Positions 1-6,424 of a DNA stretch of 16,257 bases are shown here, in pieces. This DNA comes from CAYQMF01 sp964418595. Its GTDB lineage: Bacteria; Planctomycetota; UBA1135; UBA2386. The stretch is taken from positions 1-16,257 of the forward strand of contig CAYQMF010000138.1 of the NCBI GenBank assembly GCA_964418595.1. Direction: 5' to 3'. The notes below the pieces were generated by a model. The model saw only the letters and a list, made by a program, of their open reading frames with translations, had not been told where the DNA came from and did no database searches. A program made the position numbers and the translations under genes. Every line of letters begins with the position of its first letter. Position 1 is the stretch's first letter.

Positions 1-2
1 AC

Positions 3-392
3 CTCGCGAGCTTCGCCCACGTGACCAAGCCGTTCTTGCGCGCGCTGCTCGCGGCGCGCGCGGGCCGCATCGTCAACATCACGTCGACCGCCGGCCAGGT
101 GGGCTCCGCGGGCCAGGTGAACTACGCGGCGGCGAAGGCTGGCCTGATCGGCGCGACCCTGAGCCTCGCCAAGGAGGTCGCCAGGCGCGGGATCACGGTG
201 AACGCGGTGGCCCCGGGCTTCGGCGAGTCCGACATGACGAAGGACCTTCCCAAGGACAAGATCCTGCCGGCGATCCCGGCGGCGCGATTCGGCACGCCGG
301 AGGAGGTCGCTGCGACGGTGCGCTTCCTCGTATCGCCGGAGGCGTCGTACGTCACCGGCCAGGTGCTCGGGGTGAACGGCGGATTGGCGTGA
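3..392 (+). CDS. SDR-family 3-oxoacyl-ACP reductase (FabG-like), 5' end cut by window edge
   Basis: This is the C-terminal half of a short-chain dehydrogenase/reductase; the open frame continues to the left edge (first whole codon at 3), so the Rossmann nucleotide-binding part is outside. Visible SDR landmarks are the central NITSTAG segment with the catalytic Ser, the catalytic YAAAK (Tyr and Lys four apart), VNAVAPGF after them, and a C-terminal stretch (RFGTPEEVAATVRFLVS, then SYVTGQVLGVNGG) very close to FabG. FabG reduces 3-oxoacyl-ACP with NADPH in fatty acid elongation, in the cytoplasm. The usual PGFIETDMT is PGFGESDMT here, so another SDR specificity (polyketide or alcohol dehydrogenase) cannot be excluded. 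It ends 6 bp before the convergent end of the next gene. Family is sure; FabG function is likely. Confidence 0.9.
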   Translation, partial: LASFAHVTKPFLRALLAARAGRIVNITSTAGQVGSAGQVNYAAAKAGLIGATLSLAKEVARRGITVNAVAPGFGESDMTKDLPKDKILPAIPAARFGTPEEVAATVRFLVSPEASYVTGQVLGVNGGLA

Positions 393-398
393 ACGCGA

Positions 399-1397
399 TC
401 AGCAGCCGGGCGCCAGGCCGAACTCGACGATCAGCGGCCGATGGTCCGAGCCGACGCGGGGGCCGATGCGCCGTGCGTGCAGGCGAACCCCGGGCCCGAC
501 GAGGCAGTGGTCGAGAGGGATGCCGAAGACACCCAGCGCGGCCGGCCACGTGGGCCGCAAGACCTCGTGGGCACCGCTGTCGCGGAGGCGACCGTCGCGC
601 AAGAGGTCCTGGAAGCGCGGCGACCACGGCGTGCAGTTGAGGTCGCCCAGCACCACAACCGGCGCGGACGGCCTGGCAGCGACACGGGCGACGGCCGCGA
701 GCCCCTCGTCGCGAAGGCGCGTGCGGTGCCCGCCCGCGGGAGGCAGCGTGTGCACGGCGATCAGTTGGAACGTGCCCGCGGGCGCAGTCACGCGCGCGAC
801 GACGGCCGGGACCCGCGATGCGTCGAAGCGCTCGATGCGGGCCTCGCTCCACGGATGGCGGCTCCACACGGCGATGCCGAAGTTGTCGTCGCGCACCTCT
901 TCGAGGCGGTACGGGTACTCCGCCCGCCGCGACGCGAGGGCGTCGATCCAGCGGGTGTCGACCTCCTGCAGCACGACGATGTCGGGCGCCTCCGCCTCGA
1001 GGAGGCGGAGCACGGCGCCGTGATCACGGTTGCCGGTGTACACGTTGGCGAGGAGCGCGCGGATCGGCGGAGGCGCTGGACCCGTCCATGTGGTCAGGAC
1101 GCACGGCGTAGGCCACAGGGCGAACAACTGCACGCCGAGGCAGCCGAGACAGAGGAGCAGCACGAGCACACCCCCGCGCAACCAGGTGAGACCGACGACC
1201 GCCGCCACGAGCGCCACCGCGTAGTGCAGGCGAAAGTGCGACGCGAGATCCAACAGCCAGTGGGCTCGACCGAACTCGCCCGCGACGCTCGCCAATCCGA
1301 GCACCATCGCCAGCGCAGTCAGACGCGTGCGCAGGTAGCGTCGCAAACGCGGCTCGGCAGCGGCGCGACGGTCGGGCTGCGGAGGTTCGCTGGTCAC
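399..1397 (-). CDS. Membrane-anchored endonuclease/exonuclease/phosphatase family protein (YafD-like)
   Basis: A 332-residue protein with a GTG start. Residues about 25-40, 57-73 and 76-96 are hydrophobic and look like three membrane spans; from about 113 on there is a soluble metal-dependent EEP (DNase I/exonuclease III fold) domain. Its motifs are complete: Asn118 in LLANVYTGNRD, Glu145 in PDIVVLQEVD, His216, Asp252 and Asn254 in GDLNCTPW, and Asp318-His319 in GSDHRPL. Known relatives with this N-terminal membrane part plus EEP domain include E. coli YafD; whether the substrate is nucleic acid, phospholipid or phosphoinositide cannot be told from sequence. It lies 41 bp downstream of the barrel protein on the same strand and may be co-transcribed with it; a weak AGAGG lies just before the GTG. 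Intact by all visible motifs. Confidence 0.88.
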   Translation of the reverse strand: MTSEPPQPDRRAAAEPRLRRYLRTRLTALAMVLGLASVAGEFGRAHWLLDLASHFRLHYAVALVAAVVGLTWLRGGVLVLLLCLGCLGVQLFALWPTPCVLTTWTGPAPPPIRALLANVYTGNRDHGAVLRLLEAEAPDIVVLQEVDTRWIDALASRRAEYPYRLEEVRDDNFGIAVWSRHPWSEARIERFDASRVPAVVARVTAPAGTFQLIAVHTLPPAGGHRTRLRDEGLAAVARVAARPSAPVVVLGDLNCTPWSPRFQDLLRDGRLRDSGAHEVLRPTWPAALGVFGIPLDHCLVGPGVRLHARRIGPRVGSDHRPLIVEFGLAPGC

Positions 1398-1438
1398 GCC
1401 TCTTCGTGATGCCAGAGCCGCGGGTCTTCGGCGAGTGC

Positions 1439-2524
1439 CTAGAACCTGCCGCCGAACGTCAGCATGTACATGTGCGTGTCGTAGTCGAGGTCGGGCACGC
1501 GCCGGCCGCGCTCGAGGTCGCTCAGGTTGAACCCGGTGTCGCTGTACACGTACGACAGCCCGAGGATGAAGCGGGAGAACTCCACGCGCACGCCGGCCTC
1601 CGCGCGCAGGTTCTGGAACTCGGTGTCGTAGTCCTCATTCCGACCCGGTGGGTCCTCGTGCACGTTCGCGAACCCGATCCCGTAGCTCGCGCCGGTGTAG
1701 AGGACGAGATCGACGCTGCGCCCGTCGACGACCTTGAACTCCGGGCGCACGCCGACGCGCACGCCCGCGCCGCTCCAGTCGTACTCCAGGTTGGCGCGGT
1801 CGTAGTCGAAGCTCGCCGACACGAAGGTAGGGCCGACCTGGAACGGCAGCCGGATCCGATCCGAACGAAGTGGGTTCCAGGCGAAGTACGCGGAGAAGTC
1901 GCGCAGGGTGGCATCGGCATCGGCCGGGCGCAGCGTCTGGCCGTCGGAGACGGTCTGGCCCTCGAACAGGTCTCCCACCGTGCTCGCGACCTCCGAGCGC
2001 AGCCCGAAGCCGATGTTGCGGTTCGCCCAGAACTCGAGGCCCCAGTGCATGGCCGCCGCGTCCTGCTCGTCGCGTCGACCCAGCGTGCCGGCGCCGACGC
2101 TCTCACGGGCATAGCCGAACCCGATCTCGAAGCGGAAGCGCGGGTCGCGCGGCGTGTCGTCGCTGCGCGGGCGCCGCGTCAGCCGGCGCACGGTGCGGCC
2201 CTCGTCCTGCGGCAGCGCTCGCACCGCGATCGACTCCCCCTCGTCGCCGGTCTTGACCTCGCCCTGCGGGCGCTCGCCCTTGACCTCTTCGCCCTTGCCC
2301 TGCTCGCCCTGCCCTTGCCCCTGGCCCTGGCCCTGGCCCTGGCCCTGGCTCGCTTCGAGCCCTGCAAGCGCCGACCCGCCGTCGCCGCTCCGCGTCGTCG
2401 AGCACGCGGCGGCGAGCCCGATCGACGCCACGACGAGCCAGCGCAAGCGCGCCGACCGCGCGCCGACGCGGGCGAGAGACCGATCACGACGAGGAGGAAG
2501 CGCGGCAAGCGGATGGTGGCTCAT
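1439..2524 (-). CDS. Outer-membrane beta-barrel protein with lipobox and Gln-Gly linker
   Basis: 361 residues from the ATG at 2524. A basic N-terminus precedes a hydrophobic run ending in GLAAAC (Cys41), a plausible though non-classical lipobox. Then comes a polar linker with seven Gln-Gly pairs (residues 60-73) followed by Glu/Lys/Gly-rich sequence, and from about residue 125 alternating beta-strand patterns (FRFEIGFGYA, LEFWANRNIGFGLR, VDLVLYTGASYGIGFA, FILGLSYVYS) ending in MLTFGGRF, a typical C-terminal barrel signal with terminal Phe. The likely fold is an 8- to 12-stranded outer-membrane barrel; I recognise no specific family. A TTG at 2446 (residue 27) would give a compact signal peptide MRWLVVASIGLAAAC and remove the overlap with the divergent gene, so the start is uncertain. 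Function (porin, adhesin or structural) is unknown. Confidence 0.8.
   Translation of the reverse strand: MSHHPLAALPPRRDRSLARVGARSARLRWLVVASIGLAAACSTTRSGDGGSALAGLEASQGQGQGQGQGQGQGEQGKGEEVKGERPQGEVKTGDEGESIAVRALPQDEGRTVRRLTRRPRSDDTPRDPRFRFEIGFGYARESVGAGTLGRRDEQDAAAMHWGLEFWANRNIGFGLRSEVASTVGDLFEGQTVSDGQTLRPADADATLRDFSAYFAWNPLRSDRIRLPFQVGPTFVSASFDYDRANLEYDWSGAGVRVGVRPEFKVVDGRSVDLVLYTGASYGIGFANVHEDPPGRNEDYDTEFQNLRAEAGVRVEFSRFILGLSYVYSDTGFNLSDLERGRRVPDLDYDTHMYMLTFGGRF
2306..2347 (-). repeat. Hexanucleotide tandem repeat encoding (Gln-Gly)7
   Basis: Seven consecutive 6-bp units, GCCCTG on the plus strand (CAGGGC as coded), five exact and two with single changes (2312-2317 and 2318-2323). It codes the Gln-Gly linker between the lipobox and the barrel of the minus-strand outer-membrane protein. 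Since the unit is a multiple of three, copy-number slippage would change linker length without breaking the frame. Confidence 0.9.
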
Positions 2525-3050
2525 GGCGGCGGGGCCCTACCATACCGCCGCCGTGCTGCGCACGAACGCGACCCTCCCTGCGATCTCTCTCGTCCTCGCG
2601 GCGTGCGCGGGCCCGGATCTCGTCACCCACGACGCGGAGAAAGTGCGCGGTCGCGCCGACGGCCGCCTGGTCGCGACGTATGCGGCGGGGCGCGAGACCT
2701 GCCGCCTCGCCGTGCCCTCGGGCGAACTCACGGTAGACGTGCTCGAGGTCGCGGTGGATGCCAGGGCCCGCACCCTCGAAGCGAACCTGGAGTGGAACAA
2801 CCGTTCGGACCAGGTCCTGCGGGTCGCTGTTGCCGATCTCCTCCTCGCCTACCAGAGCACGCCACTCGGAGCCAAGCTGCCCCTCGACGTCGAGATGCCG
2901 CCGCTCCGGCCCCGGGTCCGGCAGCAGACCCGGCTCCGTTTCGACTTCGACGGACCGCCTGCGGTGGGCATCTACACGCTCACGGTGCGGCGCGTCGCGC
3001 CCCTGGATCGCGCGCTGGCGATCGCCATCCCGGTGCCCGGGCCGCGCTGA
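2523..3050 (+). CDS. Putative lipoprotein, function unknown
   Basis: 175 residues from ATG 2523, or 165 from GTG 2553. Both starts keep the hydrophobic stretch LPAISLVLAAC, whose LAAC is a good lipobox (Cys28 or Cys18), so the product should be lipid-anchored at the inner or outer membrane after signal peptidase II. The GTG start gives a compact 17-residue signal with an early Arg and avoids the overlap with the divergent gene; neither start has a strong ribosome binding site. The mature part (ELTVDVLEVAVD, LEANLEWNNRS, LRVAVADLLLAY, TRLRFDFDGPP, YTLTVRRVAPL) alternates like a small immunoglobulin-type beta-sandwich of about 130 residues. I do not recognise the family. It lies 77 bp ahead of the Omp85-like barrel on the same strand, which suggests a shared role in the envelope. 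Confidence 0.75.
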   Translation: MAAGPYHTAAVLRTNATLPAISLVLAACAGPDLVTHDAEKVRGRADGRLVATYAAGRETCRLAVPSGELTVDVLEVAVDARARTLEANLEWNNRSDQVLRVAVADLLLAYQSTPLGAKLPLDVEMPPLRPRVRQQTRLRFDFDGPPAVGIYTLTVRRVAPLDRALAIAIPVPGPR

Positions 3051-3127
3051 TCCCACCGGCACACCGAGCGAGGGAATCGCGACGCCGTGCTTTCGCGGTG
3101 CGTCGCGTGACGGTCTGCTTCGTGCGG

Positions 3128-4495
3128 ATGCGTGCGGTCATGGCGGCGGTGGTCTCGGTTGTGGCGCTCGGCGCGCTGCCGGCGCAGCCCGGCGGCCAGG
3201 GAGTCGCGGAGCGCGACGCGCACGACGCCGGCCGCCGCCAGTACGACCCGCTGCGCGGGGTCGACGCCAACGGCCGGATCCCGAGCGACGCCAAGCCCGC
3301 CGACCTGCCGCATCGGGACCGCTGGCGCTACATCCCCGAGGGTCGGCTCAAGCCCGGCTCGATCCTCGAGCGGTTTCTCGTGAGCAGCTTCGTCTCGCCG
3401 ATCGTGTTCCACGAAGAGGACATCGGCACCGGGGGCGGCATCGCGATCACGGACGTGGACTTCCGCAACCAGCGGCGCCAGGAGTTCGCGAGCATGGTGT
3501 TCACGCACACCACCGAGGGGCAGCAGAACTACACGATGGTGTGGCGGCGCTGGCCGAACCATCGCGAAGTGGCGGGCGGCGGCGTGGTGTTCGACGAGCG
3601 CACGTTCGTGCACGTGCGCGGTGGCTACAGCAAGACGCTCACGCGGCGGTTCTTCGGCCTCGGCGACGACACGCGCGCGACCGACGAAACGAGCTACACG
3701 GCGGAGGTCTCCGAGGTGAGCGTGCTGCACCAGTGGGCCGTCCGCGAGGAAGCAGACGATCTGCTGCTGCACTGGGGTGGCGCCCTCGAACACGACAATC
3801 TCGCCCGCGGCGTCGTCGTGGGCGTGCCGACGACGGATGTCGTGCACCAGGAGCTGTTCCGGCGCGGCGACGACCGTGATCTCGCCTGGGCGACGCTGGG
3901 TGTGGCCTTCGACACGCGCGACAGCCAGCACAACCCCTATCGCGGCTTCAACGTCGGCCTGCGCACAGACGCCGCGTTCGCGCAGACGGGAGGCGATGTC
4001 GGCGCGATCACGACCGTCTCCGCCAGCAAGGTGTTCCAGGTCCCGGCGCTCCTGCACGATGGCGGGGACGAACGTGAGGAACATCCACCGACCGATGTGC
4101 TGGCGTTCGGGGGCTACGTGGCGACATCCGCCGGCGAGTTGCCCTTCTATGCCCTCCCGTCGCTGGGCGGGAGCCACACCCTGCGCGGCTTCGTCGCCAA
4201 CCGCTTCACGGGCCGACACGCCTGGCACGCGGCTGCGGAGTACCGGCTGTGGGCGGTGCCGCGCGGGTTCGCCATCACCGACAGCCTCCGGGTCGAGCGG
4301 CTGGGGCTCGCGCTGTTCTACGAACTGGGCGCGGTGACCGCGGGCGACCTCGACGACCTCGACGACGCGCGCGTGCAGCAGAGCTACGGCGTCGGATTCC
4401 GCATGAGCCTGGAGCGCAACGCGCTGTTCCGCATCGACCTCGGCTGGGCGCCGCACGACTTCAACTTCAACATCGGCTACGGGCTGACGTTCTGA
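3128..4495 (+). CDS. BamA/TamA (Omp85/D15) family outer-membrane protein lacking POTRA domains
   Basis: 455 residues from ATG 3128, chosen because it opens a clean signal peptide (MRAVMAAVVSVVALGALPA, then Gln); GTG 3107 and ATG 3140 are alternatives. Mature residues 21-80 are polar. From about 85 to the end there is repeated amphipathic beta-strand pattern: FFGLGDDTR (175-183), LGVAFDTRDSQHNPYRGF (257-274), SLGGSHTLRGF (345-355) carrying the Arg-Gly-Phe of the conserved Omp85 loop 6, YELGAV (398-403), and a C-terminal FNFNIGYGLTF with terminal Phe. This matches the surface antigen D15/Omp85 barrel, whose members insert or export outer-membrane proteins or lipids. The 60-residue N-terminal region is too short for the POTRA domains of true BamA, so a secretion or lipid role, or partnership with the lipoprotein upstream, is more likely than the essential BamA job. 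Confidence 0.85.
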   Translation: MRAVMAAVVSVVALGALPAQPGGQGVAERDAHDAGRRQYDPLRGVDANGRIPSDAKPADLPHRDRWRYIPEGRLKPGSILERFLVSSFVSPIVFHEEDIGTGGGIAITDVDFRNQRRQEFASMVFTHTTEGQQNYTMVWRRWPNHREVAGGGVVFDERTFVHVRGGYSKTLTRRFFGLGDDTRATDETSYTAEVSEVSVLHQWAVREEADDLLLHWGGALEHDNLARGVVVGVPTTDVVHQELFRRGDDRDLAWATLGVAFDTRDSQHNPYRGFNVGLRTDAAFAQTGGDVGAITTVSASKVFQVPALLHDGGDEREEHPPTDVLAFGGYVATSAGELPFYALPSLGGSHTLRGFVANRFTGRHAWHAAAEYRLWAVPRGFAITDSLRVERLGLALFYELGAVTAGDLDDLDDARVQQSYGVGFRMSLERNALFRIDLGWAPHDFNFNIGYGLTF

Positions 4496-4524
4496 GCCGA
4501 GGGTCCGCGGTGCGGTCCGCGCAG

Positions 4525-5124
4525 CTACGGCCCCACGCGCGGGCCGAGCATGCGCTCGACGTACTTCGCGAGAACGTCGACCTCGACGTTGACGGGGTCC
4601 CCGAGCCGGGCGGCGCCGATGGTCGTGTGCGTGACCGTGTGCGGGATCAGGGCGAGGGTGAGGACCGGGCCGTCGAGGCTCGCGATGGTGAGGGACACGC
4701 CGTCAAGGGCGATCGACCCCTTCTCGACGCAGTAGCGCGCGAGATCGGCGGGCACCCGCACCCGCCAGTCTCCGCCGGCGACCGGGTCGACGGCGGCGAC
4801 CACCGCCCCCACGCCGTCGACGTGGCCCTGGACGATGTGCCCCCCCATCGGCTGGCCCGCGCGTAAACAGCGTTCGAGGTTCACCTTATGTCCGACGTGC
4901 AGGTCCACAAACCAGGTCCGGCGCAGCGTCTCCTGGGAGAGCCAGAAGGTCGCGACGGTGCCGGTGAGGGCGGTGACCGTGCAGCAGACTCCGGCGAGCG
5001 ACACCGAATCGCCGATCGCGATCCCCTGCGCACAGGCCTTCAGGTCGACCTGCAACTCCATCGCCTCTCCCGACTTGCGAAGCGCCGTGACGCTGCCGAC
5101 ACCCTCGACGAGACCCGTGAACAT
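4525..5124 (-). CDS. ribE: Riboflavin synthase, alpha subunit
   Basis: 199 residues, a normal length. Converts two 6,7-dimethyl-8-ribityllumazines into riboflavin plus a pyrimidinedione, last step of vitamin B2 synthesis, in the cytoplasm. The two homologous lumazine-binding repeats are both present: N-terminal MFTGLVEGVG, GDSVSLAGVCCTVTAL and FWLSQETLRRT, then VNLERCLRAG, GGHIVQGHVDGVG, VEKGSIALDGVSLTI and the closing HTVTHTT and VDVLAKYVERML motifs. The ATG at 5124 is fixed by the invariant MFTG start; the frame stays open upstream but that is antisense to trmD and rplS. No other rib gene is near and no FMN riboswitch is visible in the 72-bp gap to divergent trmD. It ends 29 bp from the convergent barrel gene. 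(Also called ribC in Bacillus-style naming.). Confidence 0.97.
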   Translation of the reverse strand: MFTGLVEGVGSVTALRKSGEAMELQVDLKACAQGIAIGDSVSLAGVCCTVTALTGTVATFWLSQETLRRTWFVDLHVGHKVNLERCLRAGQPMGGHIVQGHVDGVGAVVAAVDPVAGGDWRVRVPADLARYCVEKGSIALDGVSLTIASLDGPVLTLALIPHTVTHTTIGAARLGDPVNVEVDVLAKYVERMLGPRVGP

Positions 5125-5139
5125 CAGCGCACCGGAAGC

Positions 5140-5168
5140 TTGATCCGGCCAGGGTCGGCCCCTAGGCT
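5140..5168 (+). promoter_or_regulatory. Possible sigma-70 type promoter for trmD-rplS
   Basis: In the 72-bp gap between divergent ribE and trmD, TTGATC (5140-5145) and TAGGCT (5163-5168) are separated by 17 bp. Only 4/6 and 3/6 positions match the consensus, so this is a weak candidate, chosen because spacing and location fit. Confidence 0.25.
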
Positions 5169-5196
5169 CCTCGGCCCTTTCCGCGGCGCTGTCTTC

Positions 5197-5865
5197 ATGC
5201 TCTGCGCGATCCTCACGCTCTTTCCGGATGCCATCAGGCCGTACCTGGAGGAGAGCATCCTGGGCATCGCGCACAGAAAAGGCAAGCTGCGGACCGAGCT
5301 GATCAACTTCCGGGACTTCACCCACGATCCGCATCGGACGGTCGACGACCGTCCGTTCGGCGGAGGCCCCGGGATGGTGCTCAAGCCGGAACCGATCTTT
5401 GACGCGGTTGCAGACGCCGAGCGCAAGCACGGTTCGTTCCACAAGATCCTTCTCTGCCCACGCGGCGCGACCTTCCACCAGCGGAAGGCTCGGGCGCTGC
5501 TCGGCGAGGAGCGCCTGCTCTTCCTCTGCGGGCGCTACGAAGGCTTCGACGAGCGCATCCGGCAGGGCATGACCTGGGACGAGATCTCGATTGGCGACTA
5601 CGTGCTGGCGGGTGGTGAGCTCGCAGCCCTGGTCGTCCTCGAGTCCGTCGCGAGGCTGCTCCCGGGTGTGCTCGGGTGTGACGCATCGCCCGTGCGCGAG
5701 TCGTTCGAGAGCGATCTGCTCGACTACCCGCAGTACACGCGCCCGCGCGTGTATCGCGGCATGGAGGTGCCGGAGGTGTTGACCTCGGGCGACCACCAGG
5801 CCGTGGATCTGTGGCGGACGGAGCAGGCGCGCCTGCTCACCGAATCGAAGGCACGAACCAACTGA
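5197..5865 (+). CDS. trmD: tRNA (guanine-N1)-methyltransferase TrmD
   Basis: 222 residues. TrmD methylates G37 next to the anticodon of tRNAs reading CNN and some other codons, using S-adenosylmethionine, and prevents +1 frameshifting. The SPOUT trefoil-knot landmarks are present: GGGPGMV (55-61), LLCPRGATF (85-93), LFLCGRYEGFDERI (108-121) and SIGDYVLAGGE (131-141), then YTRPRVYRG (180-188). Start at ATG 5197 gives the family's N-terminal pattern (MLCAILTLFPD). Two oddities: the loop usually D-S-F-x-x-G-L-L-[DE] is E-S-F-E-S-D-L-L-D here (169-177), and the C-terminus stops soon after DLWRTEQARLL, making the protein about 20-30 residues shorter than many TrmDs. It is followed 78 bp later by rplS, the usual partner; rpsP and rimM, usually upstream, are replaced by divergent ribE. 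Confidence 0.96.
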   Translation: MLCAILTLFPDAIRPYLEESILGIAHRKGKLRTELINFRDFTHDPHRTVDDRPFGGGPGMVLKPEPIFDAVADAERKHGSFHKILLCPRGATFHQRKARALLGEERLLFLCGRYEGFDERIRQGMTWDEISIGDYVLAGGELAALVVLESVARLLPGVLGCDASPVRESFESDLLDYPQYTRPRVYRGMEVPEVLTSGDHQAVDLWRTEQARLLTESKARTN

Positions 5866-5931
5866 AGCCGGACTACACGAGGCCGACGCCGAGCGGCGCG
5901 GACCTCGACAGGAAACTCGCAGCGAATACAC

Positions 5932-5936
5932 GGAGA
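5932..5936 (+). promoter_or_regulatory. Ribosome binding site of rplS
   Basis: GGAGA, seven bases before ATG 5944. One of the few recognisable Shine-Dalgarno sites in this window; it supports the L19 start. Confidence 0.6.
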
Positions 5937-5943
5937 CACAGCC

Positions 5944-6351
5944 ATGGACCTGATGCGGCAGATCGAACTGGAGAACCTCAAGAGCAACGCCCCCGACTTC
6001 GGCGTCGGCGACACCGTGGATGTCGACTACCTCATCCGCGAGGGCGACAAGGAGCGCGTCCAGGTGTTCAGCGGGGTGGTGATCGCGATCAGCGGCACCG
6101 GCATCCGCCGCACCTTCCGCGTCCGGCGCCTCGTCGCAGGCGAAGGCGTCGAGCGTCTGTTCCCGCTCCACTCGCCGCGGGTGCAGAACGTGCGCATCAA
6201 GTCCAAGGGGCGCGTCCGGCGCGCCAAGCTCTACTACCTCAGGGATCGCATCGGCAAGGCCGTGCGCCTCTCCGCCAACTTCAACAAGCGGCGCGGCAGC
6301 CGCTCGATCAAGAACCCGACCGCCCGCGGCGGCGAGGCCCCGAAGGCCTGA
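5944..6351 (+). CDS. rplS: 50S ribosomal protein L19
   Basis: 135 residues, slightly longer than the roughly 115 of E. coli because of a C-terminal Arg/Gly-rich tail (NFNKRRGSRS to the end). L19 sits at the 30S-50S interface beside 23S rRNA. Diagnostic segments are PDFGVGDTVDVDYLIREG, ERVQVFSGVVIAISG, TFRVRRLVAGEGVERLFPLHSP and KGRVRRAKLYYLRDRIGKAVR. Start is fixed by the MDLMRQIELENLK leader and a GGAGA site. Follows trmD after 78 bp, the widely conserved trmD-rplS pair, and is probably on the same transcript. Confidence 0.98.
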   Translation: MDLMRQIELENLKSNAPDFGVGDTVDVDYLIREGDKERVQVFSGVVIAISGTGIRRTFRVRRLVAGEGVERLFPLHSPRVQNVRIKSKGRVRRAKLYYLRDRIGKAVRLSANFNKRRGSRSIKNPTARGGEAPKA

Positions 6352-6359
6352 TCCGCATT

Positions 6360-6403
6360 CCCGCGCCACGGCGCGGGTGCCCCTGTCCCGCGCGCCGGCG
6401 CGG
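6360..6403 (+). terminator. Two tandem GC-rich hairpins between rplS and secDF
   Basis: CCCGCGC (6360-6366) pairs perfectly with GCGCGGG (6371-6377) around a CACG loop. CCGCGC (6388-6393) pairs with GCGCGG (6398-6403) around GCCG. No U-run follows either stem, so they are not classical intrinsic terminators; they could be attenuators, RNA-stability elements, or chance in GC-rich DNA. They would set rplS off from secDF. Confidence 0.35.
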
Positions 6404-6424
6404 TCAGTCCTGCAGAGCAGCTCC

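Noticed and set aside
1406..3127. Upstream extension of the Omp85-like frame
   Set aside because: It is antisense to the barrel gene and overlaps the lipoprotein in another frame; the signal peptide at 3128 gives the real start.
2972..4456. 494-codon minus-strand frame over the Omp85-like gene
   Set aside because: No recognisable motif and Arg/Val/Glu-rich shadow composition; the opposite strand has a complete barrel protein.
4506..4521. Possible bidirectional terminator between the barrel gene and ribE (CGCGG/CCGCG)
   Set aside because: Only a 5-bp stem with a 6-base loop and no T-run; such stems are common by chance at this GC content.
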